Shown here piece by piece: positions 25,501-34,939 of a DNA stretch of 64,000 bases (its first letter is position 1; each line of letters begins with the position of its first letter). This stretch comes from Acanthaster planci (taxonomy: Eukaryota > Echinodermata > Asteroidea > Valvatida > Acanthasteridae): NCBI RefSeq assembly GCF_001949145.1, contig NW_019091593.1, positions 220,101 to 284,100 on the forward strand, given 5' to 3'. Made by a program: the position numbers and the translations under genes. The notes below the pieces were generated by a model that worked only from the letters and a program-made list of their open reading frames with translations, was not told where the DNA came from and did not search any database.

Positions 25501-28500
25501 AGTACACTGAACTTCTATGCTTAAATTGATAAGTGACAGTATGTTTTCAAATGCATTGTAAATGTGATACACATAGTTATTTCCTACACAGACTACATCT
25601 ATTTCCAGCCTGTTTTGGTTAAAATTCTGTAATGAATCTGTTATGCAATGTTCATGCACGGCACTGCCCGCTGTAGCATGGTTTATGTTGTTGGGAGGTA
25701 AAACTGGAAAGATGTCAATGACCTCAAGGCTGTCTGAAATCCATGGGCAATGTCATGACAAAAGAAAGGTGTGGGAACGGTATTTTCAACTTCCAAGTTT
25801 TCTTCTTATTTTGACAAACTGTGGGGTTGCAAGTGGTAACCTTCCCCTGGTATGATCCTTGAAGTCATGTTTACCTACTGGAAACCACACCAAAGAAACA
25901 CGTTTTCTGTCATGCCATGCTATGCTGTTGGGAAAATTTCTACAGTTGGGAAAAAATTTGACCACATTGTGGGAATGTTGCATTTCCACCTCTCTGCAAA
26001 GTTTTACTGGTTCACACGATAACTGTCACGCAACACAGATTCCGGCCTGACAACTCTGTAACAAGTATTTTGTCAATGTATGTTGGTAGTATATACTACT
26101 AAAAAATAATGCTGAAAGCAAAAACCTTGAAACTGCATTTGCAAGGTGGCATGCAGCCTTGTTATCTGTTACTATTTGCCGTGAATATTTTTATATTCCA
26201 GGTCTAGAACGGCTGTTTCAAATTTTCTTTCAGTGCAAATGTGATCATCAGTTGCAGTGCGCCAAAAAATGCAACATGTGACAGGCATATATTACGTCCG
26301 GTAGTTGAATGTGCGTTTCGCCTCATGGTACGGTTTTACTGCCATGGTTTCTGGAAGGAAAGCATGACATAATCAAAGGGCACACTTCAGTGGGGCGGGG
26401 AGTCAACTCCACTAGTTAATGTACTGCTTTCATTGATACATGTAACTGTGGAGCATTACTGCACCACTTTTGGTCCAAAAGTTTTGTACCCTGCCCAGCA
26501 GTGCTCGCAACAGGGTACAGTGATTGGTGGCGGCTAGAAGTAGATGTACATGCAGGATAACAGATGAATAAGTTAACACCATAAAAACTGTCCTTTCAGC
26601 TTTTCAAATGGAGCTCATACTACAAGTACATGGCCTTATGCAGTCCAGCCCAATCCTTCACAAGTCCCTGTAAGTTCTTCAACGAGTCATTCCTTCCTAA
26701 GTGAATCCTTAAGGTATTCAAATATCCCTTTGTTACTGTTCACCCTGTTACTTGCAACTGTCAGTCACCACATGGCAAATATTTACAAAGTTTGGCTACA
26801 AGACAGAGCAACTGGTAAGGAAAAAATAGTACTGAGCAATATGTACAAAAAACATTTGGCTGCAACAAGAAATCTGTGTTCTGTTCAATTTTGGGCTATC
26901 ATTTAAAATTTGCCAGTTAGAACCCTGACTTGTGGTGGACTTGACAACAACACTGGCCTTATGCCACTAAATGTACTAAATTTGCTATACTTTTTTTTCA
27001 CGTTACTCTAACCTTGTCTTTTTCAATGTTACTCCACTCCTCTTCCGACACCAGACCAAAGATGGAGCCAGCCTCTTGCTCAAAGACCTGTGCCACAAAC
27101 TCCACAGCAGGGAGGCTTGGGGATTCCTTCTGCCCGTCTGCATTGCCAGAGGCTGCCTCAGGAGCAAAGGGCCCATCAGCATGGCCCTGGGAGAGGAAAG
27201 CTGCCACGATGTCCAGGAGGATGATCTTGGAGGGTGGGGTGAGGTGGTCGAAGATGGACGGGATGAAATCGGGGAGGACAATCAATGTCTGCAACAGCTG
27301 CAAGCTAGGGATTGGATAGGGAAAAATCACAATAAAAATACAACATCAAAGAAGGGAATCCAGATAGATCTTTAATCGCTTGCCGATGGCATTATCCTAT
27401 GTTGCTCTTGTCCCAGGCGCGGTATTATTTTTTTGGCCAAAAATACCGCCTTTTACAAGCAACAAGATCCCACAAACACGGCCCTATAAAAAGTTGAACT
27501 TTAAAAACGCTGATCCTTGGTGGTCATTTGTTCAAGATTTATGCGACATTTGTGTCTGCACTGTAGCTTCTTTAAAACTCTGAGACTGTCACAAAAGGAT
27601 ATTTGCTAAAATGACTAGCTGTGGCAAACAATCACTAGAGGGTTCCACACAAGCTCAACCTCTGGGAACGAGTTCCAGCCTCTGTATGTGTACACACTCG
27701 GTTGGAATTACTCAAGCCTGGGGATAAATTAGATATCCCACAGTACTGTATGCAGAATTTACTGGAATGTGTTTATATGCCCTGTACTGGGATTGGGAAA
27801 TCCCTGCATGTTTAGACATCATCGAGAATGAAGTGGTTAAACAGACTGAAAAACTGACAGACAGTTTTGGCCTCACCACACGCTTTCAATTGGAAATTTT
27901 TTTGGTCATACTGGAGAATACTGTGTAGCCTTGACCAAGTCATTGGGTTCTTGAACAATTCCTGTTTTGGAGGTTCGGTGCAATAATATTAACTCCTAGG
28001 TGTGCTTTTTATCTGAATCGAGGTCCATGTGGGTACACTGTAACCTTAGCCTTGGTCCTGTGCATACAGTTCAGCTGTGGCCACATAGTCTTTGTGAACT
28101 GTTCAACTGTCCTTTTTTGGCTCTTGTGGCCAGAACACAATGCACCCTCTGTGGACATGACAGTAGTAAAAGTCATGTTCCATCCACTGATAGTACTAGA
28201 CTTCACATTAAGTCCCTGTTAGGTGTTGTCTGTGGCATGTTAAGCCCACTACAACACAATATACTGCTTCTTGCATTAGTAGGACTTTGATCTCAAGTCC
28301 ACTGATTTACCTGAAATCTGGCTCTGACTCTGTTTCACACATAGCGATAACAGTTTCCACCAATTGGTACCCATCCTCACTGGTCCACAACTGCTGTGCA
28401 CATTCTGATGGTGAAGAACTTTGGATGCACATGTTGATGAACATGCAGAGATACTGCGAAGCCTTTGGGTCAGCACACTGGAATACGGAGCTGAACAAAT

Positions 28501-31500
28501 TCAACACATCAAAAAGGCCATACTGCAAATTCCATTAAATAGATAAGATAATAATTTTGATACCATATCACTCAAGACATATCTTAGAACTAAGAATGCT
28601 CAGAAGTTACTGTGATCACAATACTGTGATGAACCATGGCGTAGTGGCCAAGAGCTCCAACTCAACATCTGTAGGTAACACTTTAGAAAGTTGGTTAGAA
28701 TCAAGCCCGTAAGCTACGAATACTTGTGTCCTTGGGCTAGATGCTTCTCCCTCCCACCCTGGAGTAAATGGGTACCTGCACTTGTGAGGACACCGATGAT
28801 TACTTTTGTTGACTCAGCCATCTCTTATCAAGATGTATTTTTTTGTATCTCTGCCAAATGACAGCACTGGGCTCTCGGAACAGACAGGGAACACTACACT
28901 TGTTCCTCAGGAAAATTCCCACAAAGGACACTCTGTGAGTGAAAACATGAATGCACCAAGTTTGGGAATGTTCCCCGGACATTCAGTTTTGTCAAAAATG
29001 AAAAGCATGCACTGCATAGGAGAAGGCTAGTCACTATAAGTTGCCTCTTGTGTGTGACCAGCAGTCCAAAGCAAGTCCAACACAAGCGCCCTCCCACATG
29101 AAGTAAGGCTAGTTACATTGTTTGTTATTGATTGCAAAGCATACTGGCATGACCATGTAGAGTACAGTGCACCAGGACACCTAGACCAGGACAGAAAAGG
29201 ATTTGATTTGGCAGCAGCATGCAGACACAGGGTAAGTATAGAGTCCATGTGCATATGTGTATGGCAGCGTTCAAATCTTGTGTCAAGAGCTACAGGTCTA
29301 CCATTCAGGTCTGAATTGTTGGGACTCGTATCAATAGCCATACCCTTTCCAGGTCCCCCACTGCCCCGGTCAATGTAGTCATCTCGAGCTGGAGCGCAGA
29401 CCGCACAGTGAAGCCCAACATTGAGGGGAGGCCTGGGGTTGGGGCCAACGAGATTTGGCTAGGACTGTAGGTCTTTGCCAGTCACTATACGCAGGTACTG
29501 GTAGATGCCAACAATGGGCCAGTTTAATCTTTCCAGGAAGGCAAAGTCATGCTAGAACAAAGCACACAAGCTCGGTCACCCTGACAGGGCTGACCATGCA
29601 TGCACGTCCTGAGGCTCTGCATGGTAGCCATCATGCAAGGCAGTCCATTTGTTGCACAGGGAAACTTCCTTTGTGCATATCCTGCAAAACAAAAGCTTCG
29701 GCCTGCAAGATGGCAGCCATGCAAACCTTCTATTACTGTTCTTGAATGAACTCCGATGCAACTCATTTTGACATGTGCTGTTGGAATAGTGAAAAGGATC
29801 ATAGACACAGCTAACAGTGCTGTGCATCAGACTAGGTTGAAACATTATACATGTAGATTTAAACCGAATACGACCCGAAGCCCATCTGAAAATCTCCTAA
29901 GACCTGAAACCAAACTGACCCAGAAAAATTGAAGTTCTGGCTTGGATAAATCATCCTCTACATGTAACTTGTCTGCTGTTTGTGCCTGTAGTTATCAATG
30001 TTGCAATAGTTCTTTGGAAAAATCATTGTGAGAACTCAAAACTGTTGCAAAGTATCTTTTTTACAGTCCCGGTTGGACAACTGTGCATCTTGATCATACC
30101 AGATACTGTGATTCTGGAGCAATAATGCACTATGTGAAAGTACAGACTGTTTTGACGTTTGGGAGGGGGGAGTTATTTTTGGGTTCTTACAAAAAGGGAT
30201 TCACTGAAATGACCTTGCCCAAAAATCACAAACACAAAAACCGAACTGGCCTGAATGAAATGGTACAAAACTAGCCCTCAAGAAGTCTTTTTTAGGTCAG
30301 GTCAGTTTTGGGTAGGGTTTGCACAATATTTATTGTCACATATCTGAAAACCCATTCCCGACACAGTCTATGTTATTGTCCAAAGTTACATGCAGTTTTC
30401 AACAGTTCTGGGCCAGCAGTTGCTCCAATTACTTAACCTAAAGATGTCATCAAACTTACAGTAAAGTACGAGGGAAAACCTCTTTCCATGCCGGGGCCTG
30501 GAGTTTGACCTGACCGCTGATGAGATTACCCAGGAGCTGGACGGCACACCTCAGGCAGGCCGCTAGCTCCTCCTGCAAAGGTGGTGGTGCTGAGGAGATA
30601 AGCTGGATGAGCTGTTTCAGTGAATCTAGTGCTCCTGCATTCCTGTAACATTTGACAGCAAATGAAAACCAGCTGATAAACCGATTGGCTTACCTTTTTT
30701 TAAAATTCTGCAACCACTCAAGACAAATGTCTTGCATTATATGCAAGTGGTTGCATGGTCTGCAGTATAGAATTGACAGTGGGAACTGTGCAGAATGGCA
30801 CCTCTGCTAAATATTAATCCTAACCCCCTATAGTTTTGGTGTATGTAAAATCATATTGAAATTGGAGGACTGATGACTGTTAGGCGTAGTGTCACAAACA
30901 TTTTGGGTTTGCCACACTTCTTTTGGTTTCACATCAGCCACATCCTAAATTCTGCTGGCTTCTGTTTGCTTTCCAATGTCCCCGAGACAGACAGGCCGAG
31001 TTCGGGCGGCTTGTTGTGGTACATGTATGTTCACGAACAGCTCGATTTGTTGTTTGTGGGTTGGCCGCTCGAAGCTGGCAGTCAGTGGCAAACAACATGC
31101 AACATGGTGGCGGCCATGTACATTATTTGAGAGTTAATGTTTGGATGGGCTGAATTCTTTTCTATTTAAACAGGAATATTCATTTCTGTATTATGGAAAA
31201 TAATTAATGTTAATTTTGCAAAACTTCCCATTGTCTGTGACTTTGGAAGCAGCTGTTCAAACAATCAAAATCTCGGGAGTTTTCCGTGTGTTCCTGTAAA
31301 ACCCTGACGAGGAGGTGATGTGTGATCCTGTTATGAGAAAAGTGTTCTTGAGTCGTGTTCCAGCCATTCGAATGTGAGACCAAGAAACCCGTGCCAAGAA
31401 CAGGCCGCACGAACTCAACCACAGAGGTAGATAAAGTAGAATATTTGTTATGTCCCAGCTAAAGTATTGGTCCCAACTGTAATTGAGATGACCCTCTCTA

Positions 31501-34500
31501 CAGATGGGACAATACCAACTAGGCCTACACTGTATATGTCTAGCACTGCAGTAAGGGTATCCTCTGCAAGTACATTCACGTGGAGGGTGTAAAAATTGCA
31601 CGTAGACCCAGCAAATACATGTACATGGGTAATTCCAGAAATTATGGGTCCAAACGTGTAATATTTTGGTGTCCCTGTTACATCTGTGTCCCTGTTAGAT
31701 CTTTGTTATTTGACATGAAAATATCACTAGAATTGATTTCAAACTATTACTATTTGTTTGGCAGGTGATTTGCATTAATTCATCCCTCTTGGCAATTAGA
31801 AAATGTGTTCTGAACTTACAAAATCATGTGTCAGATGTGAAAGGGACTTGAAAAAAACATGAATTCCTAATTTCTGGAATTACCCGTATGTCAGTAACAT
31901 CCGGTCACTGTCTATCAAGGATAAAATAGCAAATTTACATCCATGTATTTTCTAGGCAGCACATAGTTGACCATGAACAGGTACTAACTTTCATACTGGC
32001 ACAGCAATTGCACATGTGCAGTGTCTTAAAGAATAGGGAATCTTTGGGCCTGTTTGTTTCAAATGAATCCGGATCGCAATTAGTGATCCGACGTTGGTTC
32101 ACTGACACCAGAATCTGCCTAACGGATAGTGCGAACCGGCTTTGAGATCACAGATTGCCATTCAGATTCATACATGTATGTTACAAACAGGCCCTTTATC
32201 ATGAGAATTCTACATCTGGTTTTACATGTATGCATACACTGTCATCCTGAACTTGTATTCACAAGATTGAATTATGACTTACTTGTAATTTTGTATTTTC
32301 AGACTTTTTTGCGTACTAAAAATCCTCCAGAGACAGTGATCACGAAAATGAATTCAGAGAAAAAGCCTGCAATTTGAGATACGATTTGATTTAAAACAGT
32401 TGGAGACTTTGAGAAGTGTGATGGACACAGGGAAGTGATTGAATGTGCTGTGAGTTGATGTGGACGACATCGGTTGTAGGTTTCTTTCCCTGGCTAAAAT
32501 GTACATGTACATGTAGCATTACAGGTGAAATCATCATTCCAATTAGAGGTGGAACCAATCATATATCATAGGTTAATTACACACAACATAATACAACACA
32601 ACCCACTCCTTCATTCACCATACAAGCTGCTGGTTTGGTGGCGACTGCACACAAGCATTCCTGAGACATCTCAAGCTCCAGGCACACATTTCCCGGACCG
32701 AGGGATTGTCGATGAGCGGAGCATCCTCACCCATGTCGGTAGGAGCCACGCACCCTTGGATGATGCTGCACATCGTCCTCAGAGTTGTCGCCGGCAACTT
32801 GGATCTACAAATTGACATGGTATTTCACAGTACATTAAAACTGTTCAGTGAGAGCCCACAAGATAGGGCAAAGTGTAACACACTCCAACTTTTCCCAACG
32901 CCACATTTGAATACATTGTATGTGCAGGGAGTGTTTGGGGGTATTTTAGCGCAGCAAATTTTCATCAGGTTCCATGCTTACACTACCACTGTAAGTTTGT
33001 ATTACATGGAACTTGACGAGATAAATCTCAGAACCAGAGCAATATTGAAATTTTTCCCTTCACCAAAAAGAAAAGGGAAATGTCCTGCAATTGAACATGG
33101 GATTCGATTTAAGGCATGACATGAAAATATTTGCCATTTTTTTGAGTGGGGAAGAAAAACATCTGCAATTCAATGATCTGACCTAGAGATTGAACCGCTA
33201 TCGCATGCTTGATCCTGGCAACTTAATGTAACTCACTGTGTCACACAGTCAACCCTTCGAAAGAAGGAATTGAACAATCATATATGTGTGGTATCAGTTC
33301 AGTATTGGTGTTTAAATAGTGAAGTGCAACCATATGACAAAACATACTTAGTACTAGGTACTTACATGTATGATGTGCATATTTTGCTGTTACCAAGTCA
33401 CACATTACCTTGTTCAACAGCTAGCACTAAACCATTGCCATATGATTGCTCAACTCCCCCTTTGCATCAGGTGAACTTACAGTGTAGTTGGTCTTGAAGG
33501 CACACAATTGTGGGATCAAATCCTAGCCGGGCCACGCCGGTGAATTGCAATTGTTTTCCCTCCCTTAGAAGTCAAAATAACTTAATATTAACTTAATATT
33601 TTAAATTGAATCTCAAGTTAAATGATTCTATATTATTTCCAATTTTCTTTTGACGATTTGCAGCTCGGAAGAATTTTAGAGGCAAAAGGCCAGCATTTGC
33701 ACAAGGCCCTAGGCCTGAATTCCATTTAGCCGTCACGACAAACTCACAATGACAATTTGTGAAAATTTGTCACAGTGATATGGCTACATGTAAGCCCCCA
33801 AACCACTCACTATACAGTTGCTATTTCGGCCAAAAAGCAACCTGCTAATGTGTGATGGGTGCAATTATTACTGCACGATTTATTGATAATTCTGCTATCA
33901 CAATCAGCAACTTGCCTTTTTTTCTACTGGCAATTCACATATTGTTAACAAAAAGGGAAGTGAAGTTGAAGATTTCATACAACATCAATCTTGTGCGAAG
34001 AGATCAGGTGATCATGCAGATTGGGCGATCATATCCAACAAGCAAACAAGCCTTTTGGAGTTAAAATTGAATAAAATCTGGTACTTGAACATATCAATTT
34101 GAGTTCTCCATACAAACTGACAGCTACAGTACATTGTAACATTCAGGCCCTAACCAGGGTCATACTATTTAGTGCCAACAAGCGTCAATAAGCATCAACC
34201 ACACAAGTAGCGTCAACAACTTGAAAATACCCTCCACTGATTTAAAAATGGTTTTATTATATTTTAGATACTAACAATTGCCACTGTATAAGAGAAACAC
34301 CAAATTTGCTTCCAGATTCTCGCAGGGAAAGGAAAATTTTTTGCAATGTATGGTGGCCACCATCTTTATTTCCTCTGCTGTCCACACGAAAACAAGATGG
34401 CGGCCGGTCGGATTGCACAAACACTAACACTTTAACAGGCCCGACTTTGTCACTCAAATTTCAACACTCAAATATCAATTCAGATAGATATAATACATTG

Positions 34501-34939
34501 AATTTGATACGTAGGAACGTAACTAACATTTTATGTAAAAAATTTTAGCATAGGCCTAAATATGCTTGAATACCTTGTAGACGCTTTGTTGACACAGTAT
34601 TAGTACAATATGTCAGGTGGCACATAATTTTGAAACAAACAAGTCGTTTCACAACCAACTGCCTGAAGATCCCAGGCTTGCCTAAACTTCACAAATAAAA
34701 ATCGTAGTATAGAGGCTTAGCTGTTTAAATCACATGCATGTGAGTCAAGTGTAAGCAGGTACTACGTGTGCGCCCACCAACCTGATTACTTCACTCTGTT
34801 TTACCATGTCGGAAATTTTTTTCAAAACGATCACAATCGTAGACATTCTTTCTTCACACAGTAAATCCTGCTCTCGATCAAATCTTCCCAAAGGGTCAGT
34901 TATTTCATCCATCGTATCTTTTTGACATCCTTCTGCCAT
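10331..34939 (-). CDS. ATXN10: Ataxin-10, complete gene, nine exons
   Basis: Ataxin-10 is a cytoplasmic armadillo/HEAT-type helical repeat protein linked in vertebrates to neuronal survival, cilia and cytokinesis; its biochemical activity is not well defined. I placed nine exons, in transcription order 34782-34939, 32619-32804, 30460-30642, 28311-28490, 27013-27304, 24328-24436, 21793-21962, 12121-12184 and 10331-10512. Splice phases agree at every junction, and the joined reading is 1524 bases (507 residues plus stop); human ataxin-10 is about 475. Landmarks matching human are LRCLRNACVQ (exon 2), CLRCAVQLLGNL (exon 3), FGFKRDLVRLIGNMC (exon 7), HGIPVLLEHC and DDSNP (exon 8) and ISQWAIFALRNLC (exon 9). 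The last three form the conserved C-terminal ataxin-10 domain. ATG at 34939 is chosen because exon 1 opens there and joins exon 2 in phase. The gene converges on Wnt7 and diverges from ETHE1. Confidence 0.95.
10513..12120 (-). other. ATXN10 intron 8
   Basis: AT-rich intron with no other gene recognised. It holds a C-rich patch at about 11340-11425 and a copy of a dispersed repeat at 11466-11705, listed separately. Confidence 0.8.
11466..11705. repeat. Dispersed repeat family B, copy 1
   Basis: From CTAAGCCGA onward this stretch resembles 50719-50942: a GATGACATC-type word, ACAGTGCCCTCAG, TCCAGGAAAGCA, then AT-rich sequence and a GTACAACGTCGCAG-like block. The copies are diverged, run in the same orientation and lie about 39 kb apart. 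The 89-residue frame here is repeat-derived. Confidence 0.65.
12121..12184 (-). CDS. ATXN10: ATXN10 exon 8
   Basis: A 64-base exon. The acceptor TTTTATTGTTGCAG precedes ATCCGTGAACTACATGGTAT, read as IRELHGIPVLLEHC and then SIDDSNP. It ends with one base of the next codon before the donor GTATCC. It matches the ELDGIPLIL and DDSNPF region of human ataxin-10. Confidence 0.94.
12378..12508. repeat. 33-bp tandem repeat, three clear copies plus one degenerate
   Basis: Units at 12410-12442, 12443-12475 and 12476-12508 share GATGACATTTCTCAAC followed by (T/C)TGAACAAATCTGACTC with a few changes. A weaker unit lies at 12378-12409. Because 33 is a multiple of three, both strands give repetitive peptides such as ESDLFKLRNVI. 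These are artefacts of the repeat rather than evidence of a protein. Confidence 0.85.
13621..14121 (+). other. Unidentified 166-residue open frame inside the ATXN10 intron
   Basis: An uninterrupted frame from ATG to stop, longer than most chance frames in this AT-rich intron. It has no signal peptide, transmembrane segment or domain I recognise. The minus strand over 13803-14024 is also open (73 residues). I cannot tell whether it is a chance frame, a decayed mobile-element fragment or a lineage-specific gene; chance or relic is more likely. Confidence 0.15.
19658..19759. mobile_element. Hairpin element with 20-bp perfect terminal inverted repeats
   Basis: ATAAAGAATCAGTAGCACTT at 19658-19677 is the exact reverse complement of AAGTGCTACTGATTCTTTAT at 19740-19759, with 62 bases between. 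The arms can fold into a perfect 20-bp stem. A very short miniature inverted-repeat element is the simplest reading; a structured RNA is possible but unsupported. Confidence 0.65.
21793..21962 (-). CDS. ATXN10: ATXN10 exon 7
   Basis: The acceptor TTTACATTCGTAG leads into DLLERANNAGKK and then NPLFGFKRDLVRLIGNMC, ending ANQNK before the donor GTAACT. It matches the GFKSHLIRLIGNLC region of human ataxin-10, the start of the conserved C-terminal domain. It enters in phase 1 and leaves in phase 0. Confidence 0.96.
22003..22200 (-). mobile_element. Truncated miniature inverted-repeat element, family 1
   Basis: Begins GGGTAATTCCAAAAATTAGG and matches the reverse complement of much of the complete element at 31627-31885, through TTTTGTAAGTTCAGAACACA and TTAATGCAAATTACCTGCC. 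Similarity fades after about 22200, so the far terminal repeat is missing. It begins about 40 bases from the exon 7 acceptor and probably supplies intron sequence close to the branch site. Confidence 0.8.
23670..23890. repeat. Palindromic dispersed repeat, copy 2
   Basis: Begins TTTGTAGTCTAGACCATCAC and ends AAGTGGTCTCGACTATAACA, with the same word order as copy 1 at 2420-2614. Internal AAGACCAGACA, CACAAGACAAGACACAAGAC and GACTTGAATTCAGAC blocks are shared. Start and end are imperfect inverted repeats. Confidence 0.75.
24100..24216 (-). mobile_element. tRNA-derived SINE
   Basis: On the minus strand GTAGCACAGTGG resembles a polymerase III A box and GTTTTGAATCC (24143-24153) a B box. They are spaced somewhat wider than in a tRNA gene by a small TTAAGGTTAAGTGG duplication. 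No intact cloverleaf is evident, so it is read as a SINE head. Confidence 0.6.
24328..24436 (-). CDS. ATXN10: ATXN10 exon 6
   Basis: After the acceptor TTGATACTTTGTAG the frame reads KPQLVMRLLNALCEAT and continues to LLACSL, with one extra base before the donor GTACGT. It aligns by eye to the IRLLDVLCEMT helix of human ataxin-10. It enters in phase 0 and leaves in phase 1, matching both neighbours. Confidence 0.9.
24437..27012 (-). other. ATXN10 intron 5
   Basis: AT-rich intron without recognisable exons or mobile elements, apart from a short remnant resembling the palindromic dispersed repeat near 26925-26950. Confidence 0.75.
27013..27304 (-). CDS. ATXN10: ATXN10 exon 5
   Basis: The acceptor CCCTAG is followed by one base that completes a serine, then LQLLQTLIVLPDFIPSIF and SKIILLDIVAAFL. 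An acidic, alanine-rich linker and an EEEWSNIEKDK ending follow. Two in-frame donors lie six bases apart: GTTAGA after 27013 and GTAACG after 27007. I chose the first for its AAG exon end; the second would add two residues. This exon is the main source of extra length relative to human. Confidence 0.9.
27305..28310 (-). other. ATXN10 intron 4
   Basis: About 1 kb of AT-rich DNA. No other exon, repeat or RNA gene recognised. Confidence 0.75.
28311..28490 (-). CDS. ATXN10: ATXN10 exon 4
   Basis: Starts after TTGAATTTGTTCAG and reads SVFQCADPKASQYLCMFIN, ending ETESEPDF plus two bases before the donor GTAAAT. This acceptor keeps the phase from exon 3 and aligns with the human FLSCLNHPDKKIVAYSSMIL stretch. 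Another good-looking acceptor, TTTGCAG, lies 32 bases upstream (ending 28523) and opens a frame, but it would break the phase with exon 3. Confidence 0.9.
28491..30459 (-). other. ATXN10 intron 3
   Basis: Holds a tRNA-derived SINE (28630-28800). Short open frames on both strands around 29027-29845 match nothing I recognise. Confidence 0.75.
28630..28800 (+). mobile_element. tRNA-derived SINE, family with GTGTCC body
   Basis: An A-box-like TGGCGTAGTGGC (28636-28647) and a B-box-like GGTTAGAATC (28693-28702) are followed by a body reading GTGTCCTTGGGCTAGATG and AAATGGGTACCTG. The element at 47655-47835 has the same architecture and related body words, so the two appear to be one SINE family. 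Confidence 0.65.
30460..30642 (-). CDS. ATXN10: ATXN10 exon 3
   Basis: After the acceptor TGTTACAG one base completes a tryptophan codon, followed by NAGALDSLKQLIQLI and CLRCAVQLLGNL. The exon ends WKEVFPRTL plus two bases before the strong donor GTAAGT. It aligns with the FRCGLQFLGN and HAFPELF region of human ataxin-10. Confidence 0.95.
31627..31885. mobile_element. Complete miniature inverted-repeat element, family 1
   Basis: GGGTAATTCCAGAAATTA at 31627-31644 is the exact reverse complement of TAATTTCTGGAATTACCC at 31868-31885. The 259-bp interval has no coding capacity. A truncated relative lies inverted at 22003-22200. No clear target-site duplication was seen, so the superfamily is not assigned. 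Confidence 0.85.
32046..32194. mobile_element. Miniature inverted-repeat element, family 2
   Basis: Ends GGGCCTGTTTGT (left) and ACAAACAGGCCC (right) are perfect inverted repeats, and similarity continues inward (GAATCCGGATCG against the reverse complement of the right arm, and GTGATC in both arms). TTT flanks each end and may be a target-site duplication. Non-coding, 149 bp. Confidence 0.75.
32619..32804 (-). CDS. ATXN10: ATXN10 exon 2
   Basis: The acceptor CAATTTGTAG is followed by one base completing an arginine, then SKLPATTLRTMCSIIQG and SLRCLRNACVQSPPNQQLV. It leaves in phase 2 at the donor GTGAATG. SLRCLRNAC matches the FRCLRNAC helix of human ataxin-10, one of its best conserved N-terminal segments. 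Confidence 0.95.
32805..34781 (-). other. ATXN10 intron 1
   Basis: AT-rich intron with two weak tRNA-SINE-like stretches. One is on the minus strand at about 33185-33250, with B-box-like GGTTCAATCTC. The other is on the plus strand at about 33470-33560, with B-box-like GGGATCAAATCC. Nothing else is recognised. Confidence 0.6.
34782..34939 (-). CDS. ATXN10: ATXN10 exon 1 (start codon exon)
   Basis: Opens with ATG at 34937-34939 and reads MAEGCQKDTMDEITDPLGR and MSTIVIVLKKISDMVKQSE. It ends with AG before the donor GTTGGT, supplying two bases of the arginine completed by exon 2. N-terminal sequence is poorly conserved in this family, so the start rests on phase and frame rather than similarity. 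Confidence 0.85.

Larger units (their letters stand above)
30643..32618 (-). other. ATXN10 intron 2
   Basis: Contains two complete miniature inverted-repeat elements (31627-31885 and 32046-32194). No other exon recognised. Confidence 0.8.

Noticed and set aside
27014-27375. Plus-strand frames of about 100 residues over ATXN10 exon 5
   Set aside because: They are the antisense of a coding exon that fits splice phase and family alignment.
28491-28528. Extending ATXN10 exon 4 up to the TTTGCAG acceptor
   Set aside because: The frame is open, but joining it to exon 3 causes a frameshift, and the family alignment starts at the downstream acceptor.
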